From Nitrososphaerota archaeon (GTDB lineage: Archaea > Thermoproteota > Nitrososphaeria > Nitrososphaerales > Gagatemarchaeaceae), in contig VBPP01000212.1 in assembly GCA_005877365.1 (NCBI GenBank), forward strand, positions 1-7,500: DNA of 7,500 nt, read 5' to 3'. Below the pieces are notes generated by a model. The model ran no database searches and had not been told where the DNA came from. It was given only the letters and a program-made list of their open reading frames with translations. Both the position numbers and the translations under genes were made by a program. Shown piece after piece: positions 1 to 4,305 of this stretch. Numbering within the stretch: the stretch's first letter is position 1; every line of letters begins with the position of its first letter.

Positions 1-1510
1 TATAGGCCTCGAGGAACGTTCTTGCGACGCGCTCCATCCCTTCAGCCCTGAGGGATAGCTTTGCGGTGTAGTATAGAAACTCCGCGATGTCCCAGGCGGC
101 CTCCCCGCTCTCGACGGCCTGCTCGAGGTCGGTCAGGAAGACTTCTCCACCGCGGATGATCACGTTTGATGCCTTCGTGTCGCCGAGGGTGAAGCCGCCC
201 CTGTGGATCTTGGCGATTGCTTCTGCATAGCTCTTGATGAAGGTGGCGTCGTCTGACCACCCTCGCAGAAGCCTGTGGATCACCCTCGAGAGGGGTTCAC
301 CCTCAACGTACTCCTTGACGAGTATCCTCTCGTCGGGAGCCACCCCAATGACCCGAGGTGTCTTCACCCCCAGCTCCCTCAGTCTCCGCGAGGCGTGGTA
401 CTCCCGGTGCAGCCTCGAGAGTGGGGAGAGGCTGAACTTTCTCGCGCTCAGGGCCCAGATTCCGAGGAGGGCCCACTTCAGGGAGCGTACGTCGGAGAAG
501 TGCTTGACGAGGATTTTGGTCTCCCTGCTCCCCTCCGATAGGGTTACGATACGCGCAGTTGCGGAGAGGTCCCCCGCCTGGGTCTCCTTGACCTTGAAGC
601 CGTCATTCATCCCGCTCAGCTTCGCCACCCCATCGTAGACGCTCGAGCCGTCTTCGAAGAGGGCCCCGTCGTCCAACTTCAGGAGGCTCCTCGGCCGCTC
701 GAGTTCCCGCGGAAGTTCAGGCCTCTCCCTCATCCTTTTGAGCTTGGAGAGCGCCTCCTTCTTGAAGACTCCAAGCCCGACTCTCCCGGCGTAGCCGTGG
801 ACCGCATACTGAGTCACGCCCCTCGTGGTCATCGAGAAGAGGGAGAGTGCCTTCGAAAAGGCGTCTCCCCTCAGCTTCACCGAGCTGATTCTGATCGAGC
901 TGTCGTCTATCGAGAGGTAGCTTCTGGACCCAATCCAATGGGCGGCCTCCCTGAACCCCCTGAGGGCGAACTCTCTGTTCTCCTCGCCGTTCTTCCCCGA
1001 GTAGGTCTGCGCGTAGCTGTAAAGGGCGGGGGGATAGACGAGGGCCCTCTTGCGGAGCTTGTCGAAGAGGAAGTAGTCGTATGGAATGGCGAGGTCTTGA
1101 CTGAACTCCCCGTAGTCGGAGGCAAGTTCGTAGAGCTCTTCCGAGATCACGCGCCTCTTGTACTGGACCTCGAGATGGTTGAGTAACTCCGCCCCGGTGA
1201 TCGGCTCGTAGATGTTTAGAAGCCTCCCGATGACGAACTCCCCCAGCGCCGCCTCCCTCGCGTCGCCCACGAGCAGCTCTTCGTCGACAATCAGCGCGGA
1301 GGCCGGAACCGCTGACTCGAGGTACCTGTACCTGACTCCCCCGCGGAACTTCTTGACGACGATGATCACGTCGTAGTCTGAGTCCTCTCTCGCGTAGCCG
1401 GCGACCGTCGAACCGTAGGCACAGACAGCCGCGACCTTCTTGGGCTCGACGAGGAGGTTCGCGACGGTAAGAAGAGCCTCCCGCTCCTCCAGGCTTAGTC
1501 TCGCCTTCAA
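1..1510 (-). CDS. Nucleotidyltransferase-kinase fusion protein (Bud32/RIO-like kinase domain), partial at its C-terminus
   Basis: The frame is open for 503 codons from a TTG at 1510 to the window edge, so the C-terminus is missing. Residues about 25-110 resemble a nucleotidyltransferase (Pol-beta/MNT fold): Gly33-Ser34, then Asp45-x-Asp47, with Asp76 in a following strand as a candidate third metal ligand. Residues about 115-300 are unassigned and look mainly helical. Residues about 300-503 resemble a Bud32/RIO-type kinase: VKHF with candidate ATP lysine Lys336, Glu370 in a helix-C-like segment, a hinge near KEYVEGEPL (399-407), GDTKASN with catalytic Asp444, Lys446 and Asn449, and TDLE with Asp461 in place of DFG. 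All core kinase residues seem present, so an active enzyme is likely, but the substrate is unknown. In KEOPS, Bud32 is normally a small stand-alone or Kae1-fused protein, so this is probably a paralogue rather than the KEOPS subunit. Its start overlaps the stop of the upstream HExxH gene, implying co-translation. Confidence 0.82.
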   Translation of the reverse strand, partial: MKARLSLEEREALLTVANLLVEPKKVAAVCAYGSTVAGYAREDSDYDVIIVVKKFRGGVRYRYLESAVPASALIVDEELLVGDAREAALGEFVIGRLLNIYEPITGAELLNHLEVQYKRRVISEELYELASDYGEFSQDLAIPYDYFLFDKLRKRALVYPPALYSYAQTYSGKNGEENREFALRGFREAAHWIGSRSYLSIDDSSIRISSVKLRGDAFSKALSLFSMTTRGVTQYAVHGYAGRVGLGVFKKEALSKLKRMRERPELPRELERPRSLLKLDDGALFEDGSSVYDGVAKLSGMNDGFKVKETQAGDLSATARIVTLSEGSRETKILVKHFSDVRSLKWALLGIWALSARKFSLSPLSRLHREYHASRRLRELGVKTPRVIGVAPDERILVKEYVEGEPLSRVIHRLLRGWSDDATFIKSYAEAIAKIHRGGFTLGDTKASNVIIRGGEVFLTDLEQAVESGEAAWDIAEFLYYTAKLSLRAEGMERVARTFLEAY

Positions 1511-2196
1511 CTCCTCACCTTCTCTTCGAGGGAGCTTATCCTGGCGATGACCCTGGGGTCGAAGCTGCTCGAGAGGACGGAGCCCATGCCGAGTCTGACC
1601 ACATTCTCCTCGGGCGCGACGATCCTTACCGGGAGGCCGCTTCCGATCCACTTCTTCTCCACGAGCGCGTTCAGCCTGTCGTCGACGAGACCTAGTGGGA
1701 ACTTCCGTTCCACCAGCTTGATGAGTGGCCTGTCCTTGAAGATCGACTTCATGTTCACCTGCCTCTCCACGTCGGCGAAGCTAGACTCGAAGAGGGTCGC
1801 GGCCCTCTCGTCGCTCATCACACTCATCCTGCTAAGCCTCCTTACGAGGTCGAGGTAGTGCGTGAACTCGTGGCCGGCGACTGCCTCCAGAGTCCCCTTC
1901 GCGCCGAAGGCGACGAGAGCCGCCGTGAACTGAACGAGGATCGAGAGGCCACCCGCCGTCCCTACCGTGGGTATGACCCTGGCGTATAGGACACCGAGCT
2001 GCCCCGCCTCTCCGCGACTCTGGGCAAGGGGGAGGACCGGCTCGACGTAGTACTGTGGGTACGAGAGCTCGCTCGCCTTCTCGACGCGCTTGACTGCGCC
2101 GACCAGATACTTCGCCCTCCCTTTGACGCGCTTCGCGAGCGCCTTGGGAATCTTCCCCTCTGCTTCCGCCCTGTCGATTGCGAAGAGAGGATTCAC
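1507..2196 (-). CDS. Putative HExxH zinc metalloprotease-like protein
   Basis: This is a complete 229-residue protein starting with GTG at 2196; an in-frame TAG at 2218-2220 excludes a longer form with a usual start. Its clearest feature is His109-Glu-Phe-Thr-His113 (bases 1858-1872), in the context AGHEFTHYLD, the HExxH zinc site of gluzincin-type metallopeptidases. Glu137 or Glu144 could be the third zinc ligand, but that is inference. Residues about 79-98 are small and hydrophobic (GTAGGLSILV onward) and could be a buried strand/helix or a weak membrane-associated segment; no signal peptide is seen, so it is probably cytoplasmic. The N-terminal 40 residues are rich in Lys and Arg. I do not recognise a named family. 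It overlaps by 4 bases with the nucleotidyltransferase-kinase gene downstream and has its own TATA box, so the two likely form one operon. Substrate unknown. Confidence 0.8.
   Translation of the reverse strand: MNPLFAIDRAEAEGKIPKALAKRVKGRAKYLVGAVKRVEKASELSYPQYYVEPVLPLAQSRGEAGQLGVLYARVIPTVGTAGGLSILVQFTAALVAFGAKGTLEAVAGHEFTHYLDLVRRLSRMSVMSDERAATLFESSFADVERQVNMKSIFKDRPLIKLVERKFPLGLVDDRLNALVEKKWIGSGLPVRIVAPEENVVRLGMGSVLSSSFDPRVIARISSLEEKVRS
1515..1520 (-). promoter_or_regulatory. Ribosome binding site AGGTGA deciding a TTG start
   Basis: On the minus strand AGGTGA lies 4 bases before the TTG at 1510-1508 and matches the usual archaeal anti-Shine-Dalgarno target (GGAGGTGA). It lies inside the last codons of the upstream gene. 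It supports TTG as the start of the nucleotidyltransferase-kinase gene and translational coupling through the TTGA overlap (1507-1510). Confidence 0.6.
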
Positions 2197-2218
2197 AATT
2201 TCGAGACGAATCTGGAGC

Positions 2219-2226
2219 TATTATAA
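2219..2226 (-). promoter_or_regulatory. TATA box for the HExxH / nucleotidyltransferase-kinase operon
   Basis: On the minus strand TTATAATA is centred about 26-27 bases before the GTG start at 2196. Archaeal transcription begins roughly 22-28 bases downstream of the TATA centre, so the mRNA would be leaderless or nearly so. No Shine-Dalgarno sequence precedes the GTG, which fits. The box lies between the Lrp gene stop (2242) and this operon. Confidence 0.6.
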
Positions 2227-2241
2227 TTCTTCGAGGGGAGA

Positions 2242-2700
2242 CTAATCCTGCAGTCTATAGTTGACGACGGGAGTCCTTCGGGCGACCTCCATGAAGACCT
2301 CCGCGTGCTGGACTCCAGGAATCTTTCCGATTATGTCATAGACCGCCTTGTGCAGCTCGTCGAGGGAGGCGCCCCTGAGGTTAACGACGAGGTCAAACCT
2401 CCCCGTGACTTCGCGCAAAAGTCTCACAGAGTCCATCTTCATAATCTCGTCGAGAATCTGCTCCCTGTTCTTTGGGTCGAGGTTGATTCCGGCGATGGCG
2501 GATGCGGTCATGCCTAGCTTGTCCTCATTGACGGTGATGGTGTAGTGCTCGATTATCCCCCTCCTGATCAGCCTCTTTATCCTGCTGTAGGCGACGGAGA
2601 GGTTGATGCCGAGGTCATTGCTAAGTTTGGGTATTGAGATGGAGGCATCCCTGTTTAGGGCAGAGAGTATTTTCATATCAATTTCGTCAAGTTTAGCCAT
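2242..2700 (-). CDS. Lrp/AsnC family transcriptional regulator
   Basis: From ATG at 2700 the protein has 152 residues, the usual size for the family. The N-terminal 55 or so residues form the winged helix-turn-helix (start MAKLDEIDMKILSAL, then SIPKLSNDLGI-NLSVAYSRIKRL as the turn and recognition helix, and a wing near RGIIEHYTITVN). The rest is the RAM/AsnC ligand-binding and oligomerisation domain, with the typical VTGRFDLVVNL strand and the -HxxVYDIIGKIPGV- helix. Such proteins bind DNA as dimers or octamers and often respond to amino acids; no effector can be read from the sequence. A longer form could start at TTG 2730, but that codon lies inside the proposed TATA box and no ribosome binding site precedes it, so ATG 2700 is preferred. 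The gene seems monocistronic: a separate promoter follows at 2219-2226. Confidence 0.92.
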   Translation of the reverse strand: MAKLDEIDMKILSALNRDASISIPKLSNDLGINLSVAYSRIKRLIRRGIIEHYTITVNEDKLGMTASAIAGINLDPKNREQILDEIMKMDSVRLLREVTGRFDLVVNLRGASLDELHKAVYDIIGKIPGVQHAEVFMEVARRTPVVNYRLQD

Positions 2701-2722
2701 TATATAGTCGCGCTGACGTGAA

Positions 2723-2730
2723 TTTTGCAA
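2723..2730 (-). promoter_or_regulatory. Probable TATA-like element for the Lrp gene
   Basis: TTGCAAAA (minus strand) is centred 26-27 bases before the ATG at 2700, the same spacing as the clearer TATA boxes before the HExxH gene and the eS6 gene. It is preceded by purine-rich GAGAAA, which could be the BRE. It is a weak TATA match. An alternative core is CATATACG at 2736-2743, which would give a leader of about 10-15 bases. Confidence 0.35.
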
Positions 2731-2733
2731 TTT

Positions 2734-2745
2734 CTCGTATATGAG
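2734..2745. promoter_or_regulatory. Near-perfect 12-base palindrome upstream of the Lrp gene, possible operator
   Basis: CTCGTATATGAG pairs with itself at every position except one G/T pair. It sits immediately upstream of the proposed Lrp core promoter. Lrp/AsnC proteins commonly autoregulate through short imperfect palindromes near their own promoters, so an operator is a fair guess. A 12-base palindrome can also arise by chance. Confidence 0.25.
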
Positions 2746-3009
2746 GCTTTCCTTCGCTCTTTCTCATTCCCTCGAAGAAGCTCCTCGGTCTCCATGCACG
2801 GCCGGAACTCTCGAATCATCTCGCGCCTCGAACAAACACGAGGGCCATGGCAGGCGGTCACAGCTCAGCCGCTGCAAGCAAAGAGCCTCTTTTGTTAGAC
2901 GTCGGAACGCAATATTATTCGTAGTTCTTGTGGGCGGATTCGCGCGTGACGGTTCGGATGCCGCTTCTCGATGCTTGATGGGTCTCCGCCCTCAAGAGAA
3001 TGCACAGGC
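2746..3009. other. Intergenic stretch with no convincing gene
   Basis: Open frames on both strands here lack a family signature, a ribosome binding site or a plausible promoter. A plus-strand frame (2741-3124) is Ser/Arg-rich and reads through the microsatellite, as expected of chance translation. I see no tRNA-like arms, no rRNA and no CRISPR-type repeats. The minus-strand frame from the secreted protein gene extends to 2915, but beyond 3112 it appears to be read-through. Confidence 0.5.
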
Positions 3010-3751
3010 CGAGCGAGCGAGCGAGCGAGCGAGCGAGCGAGCGAGTCAGATTCTTGCACGACAAAAAGGGGAGTGCGACCCGAAAAGTGACAGGTGCCTC
3101 GGGTGCGGGGATTACGGCGCGTAGACCGCGGTGAGGCTGATTGTTGTGGTGGCACCAGGAACAGTCAGGTCGTAGAATCTGTTCACAGTGTTGTCGGTCC
3201 AATGAGTGAAGATTTCCGAACTGAGTTTGGTCCTGGCAATTCTGCCAGAGCGTTGTGTAGTACCCGAGTATTTGTTGACCTTGTAAATTGATCGTAGTCA
3301 CGGAGATTCGCGAGTCACCCGCTGGAATTGCATTGGTGTCCGTGTATACTGCGGTTATGGTCAGGCTTCCCGTCGCGAGTGCTGGGTCCAGCGCCATTGA
3401 GACGTCTCTGGGATTATTCGCGGTGTTGGTGTCGACCCAGTGGTCGAACACAACCCCGTTGAAGTCCTCGACAAGAACGGAGTATGAAGTCGTAGGAACT
3501 GTAAAGTCGAGGGTGAAAGTTACGGGGGTAAAGCCCGTTGCCAGGGTGCTGCCGCTCGAGTCGAGGAGCACGGTGTAGTAGCCAGTGATTGTGCTGCCGC
3601 TTGTGTCTTGGCTTGTGACTGTTAGGGAGGATGTTGAGGCCGCACGAGCACTCCTCAAGAGAGGCACGAATGCGAGCAGAGACGTTACCGCGAGGAGCTT
3701 GATGAAAGCGCCGAGTCTTCGTCCACGCCTGTAGGCGTTGCCGATCTTCAT
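2915..3751 (-). CDS. Secreted repeat-domain protein; second domain truncated and frameshifted
   Basis: The present frame encodes 278 residues from ATG at 3751. Residues 1-37 form a signal peptide: Arg-rich start (RRGRR), hydrophobic FIKLLAVTSLLAFVPLL, and ARA before the likely cleavage site. Domain 1 (about 43-143) is Thr/Ser-rich and probably all-beta, with marks GYYT, TGFTPVTF, FDHWVDT and TITAVY. Domain 2 begins similarly (RISVTTINLQ, then GYYTTL), but soon after the frame loses the pattern. In another minus frame it resumes as IFTHWTDN ... SLTAVYAP and stops at TAA (3112-3114). GYY to HW spans about 67 bases in domain 2 against 147 in domain 1, so one deletion of about 80 bases explains both the shortening and the frame change. 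The tail after about residue 170, including an Arg-Ser-Leu-Ala repeat, is probably read-through of non-coding DNA. Thus this may be a recent pseudogene or an assembly artefact. No membrane anchor or sorting signal is seen. Confidence 0.65.
   Translation of the reverse strand: MKIGNAYRRGRRLGAFIKLLAVTSLLAFVPLLRSARAASTSSLTVTSQDTSGSTITGYYTVLLDSSGSTLATGFTPVTFTLDFTVPTTSYSVLVEDFNGVVFDHWVDTNTANNPRDVSMALDPALATGSLTITAVYTDTNAIPAGDSRISVTTINLQGQQILGYYTTLWQNCQDQTQFGNLHSLDRQHCEQILRPDCSWCHHNNQPHRGLRAVIPAPEAPVTFRVALPFLSCKNLTRSLARSLARSLGLCILLRAETHQASRSGIRTVTRESAHKNYE
3010..3045. repeat. Tetranucleotide microsatellite (CGAG)9
   Basis: Nine uninterrupted copies of CGAG (GCTC/CTCG on the minus strand) fill 36 bases. 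It lies about 70 bases past the ancestral stop of the secreted protein gene, but inside that gene's present extended frame, where it is read as repeated Arg-Ser-Leu-Ala. Perfect tetranucleotide runs of this length are slippage-prone. Confidence 0.95.
3063..3067 (-). terminator. Possible oligo-T terminator after the secreted protein gene
   Basis: A TTTTT run on the minus strand follows CCCC about 45 bases after the TAA (3112-3114) that would close the un-shifted frame. Archaeal RNA polymerase often stops at short T runs without a hairpin. The run is only five bases, so support is weak. Confidence 0.25.
3199..3265 (-). other. Frame change and probable internal deletion in the secreted protein gene
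   Basis: Upstream of this segment the gene is read in the frame of the ATG at 3751. Downstream, homology to domain 1 (HW, then LTAVY) continues in another frame up to TAA at 3112-3114. The segment is about 80 bases shorter than its counterpart in domain 1, and 80 is not a multiple of three. The exact junction cannot be placed; it lies in the stretch after GYYTTLWQ. Confidence 0.6.
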
Positions 3752-3756
3752 GAATT

Positions 3757-3818
3757 CTCCATAACTCGTACGTATTAGTCGGTTACGACACTATCGCATC
3801 TAAGATTCTACGATAAAA
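3757..3818 (-). promoter_or_regulatory. Promoter and ribosome binding site of the secreted protein gene
   Basis: TTTTATCG at 3811-3818 (minus strand) is a good archaeal TATA box. Transcription should start near 3788, giving a leader of about 35-40 bases. GGAG at 3757-3760 lies 5 bases before the ATG at 3751. Having both a leader and a ribosome binding site contrasts with the leaderless promoters of the other genes here and supports this start. Confidence 0.55.
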
Positions 3819-3851
3819 GACGAATCGATGATCTGGCCGGATTTTGACCTC

Positions 3852-3899
3852 GGCTCGCTTCGATAAGAAAAGAAGGAGAGAAAGAATCGAAGATGAGCC
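3852..3899 (-). terminator. Hairpin with pyrimidine-only loop after the eS6 gene
   Basis: Two arms pair as GGCTC plus CTTCGAT (3852-3864) with ATCGAAG plus GAGCC (3886-3899), separated only by a 1 x 2 base internal loop. The 21-base loop (3865-3885) is entirely C and T on the minus strand, with several T runs. It begins 18 bases after the eS6 stop (3918-3920). A terminator, or an element defining the 3' end of the eS6 transcript, is the likely role. It lies upstream of the next gene's promoter. Confidence 0.5.
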
Positions 3900-3917
3900 A
3901 TGTGAAGTCCGACCTTG

Positions 3918-4259
3918 TTATTCGACCTTCTCTGCGTTGATCTGGTAGATTTCTTCGGTGACCGTGTTTCCCCGTACGAGCTTCCTTCTCTTTTCGCCCT
4001 CGGCTGCCTTCTGGAAGCCGATCCCCTTGGTCAGGAGGATGTACCTCTTCCCCCCGCCCAGGACGTCCCCCCGCATGGGGAACCCCGCCCTGTCAGAACC
4101 GCCGGTAATCCTCAGCTTTCCTTTGTAACCGCTGCTCGCCGCGTCGACCACCTCTCCGATCTTGCGCCCCATGAAGAGCTGGGCGTTCGAGTCCTTCACC
4201 TCGAGGACCTCCGACTTCGCCTTCTTCGGGTCAGAGATGACGAGCTTGAAGTTAGCCAT
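3918..4259 (-). CDS. rps6e: 30S ribosomal protein S6e (eS6)
   Basis: This is a complete 113-residue protein, typical of archaeal eS6, which lacks the long phosphorylated tail of the eukaryotic form. It begins MANFKLVISDPK and carries the family marks: MGRKIGEVVD (about 30-39), the glycine-rich ITGGSDRAGFPMRGDV (51-66), the KRYILLTKGIGF stretch, and RRKLVRGNTV-EEIYQIN near the end. It is a structural protein of the small ribosomal subunit. The start ATG at 4259 has GGAGG at 4266-4270, 6 bases upstream, and also a TATA box about 27 bases upstream, so it can be made either from its own nearly leaderless transcript or from read-through of aIF5B, whose stop lies 47 bases upstream. As I recall, eS6 next to the aIF5B gene is a familiar archaeal arrangement; this was not searched. 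Confidence 0.96.
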   Translation of the reverse strand: MANFKLVISDPKKAKSEVLEVKDSNAQLFMGRKIGEVVDAASSGYKGKLRITGGSDRAGFPMRGDVLGGGKRYILLTKGIGFQKAAEGEKRRKLVRGNTVTEEIYQINAEKVE

Positions 4260-4282
4260 CCTCGGCCTCCGCCGTCACTCTC

Positions 4283-4290
4283 GTTATAAG
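4283..4290 (-). promoter_or_regulatory. TATA box for the eS6 gene
   Basis: CTTATAAC (minus strand) is centred about 27 bases before the ATG at 4259, so transcription from it would start at or next to the start codon. It lies in the 47-base gap after aIF5B. The GGAGG at 4266-4270 would fall outside such a transcript and would only serve a longer, co-transcribed mRNA. Confidence 0.55.
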
Positions 4291-4305
4291 AGTTGAACCG
4301 CTCGC

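Noticed and set aside
42..1186. Several 70-130 residue frames on both strands in the first 1.2 kb
   Set aside because: They overlap the long minus-strand frame from 1510 that carries recognisable nucleotidyltransferase and kinase motifs, and none has a family signature of its own.
1..1510. Calling the fusion the KEOPS kinase Bud32
   Set aside because: The kinase part has DLE rather than DFG and is joined to a nucleotidyltransferase; no Kae1 or other KEOPS gene is nearby.
2698..2730. TTG at 2730 as the Lrp start
   Set aside because: It lies within the proposed TATA-like element, adds ten residues not typical of the family, and has no ribosome binding site.
2950..2990. Possible tRNA T-arm (GGTTCGGATGCC)
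   Set aside because: It lacks the A after GGTTC and no matching acceptor, D or anticodon arms are nearby.
3010..3045. CRISPR array
   Set aside because: The repeat unit is only four bases with no spacers.
2741..3124. Plus-strand frame of 127 residues
   Set aside because: It reads through the CGAG repeat, has low-complexity Glu-Arg-Ala-Ser content, and no ribosome binding site or promoter supports it.
3915..4289. Plus-strand frame of 124 residues opposite eS6
   Set aside because: It is the shadow of the eS6 gene, which has clear family motifs.
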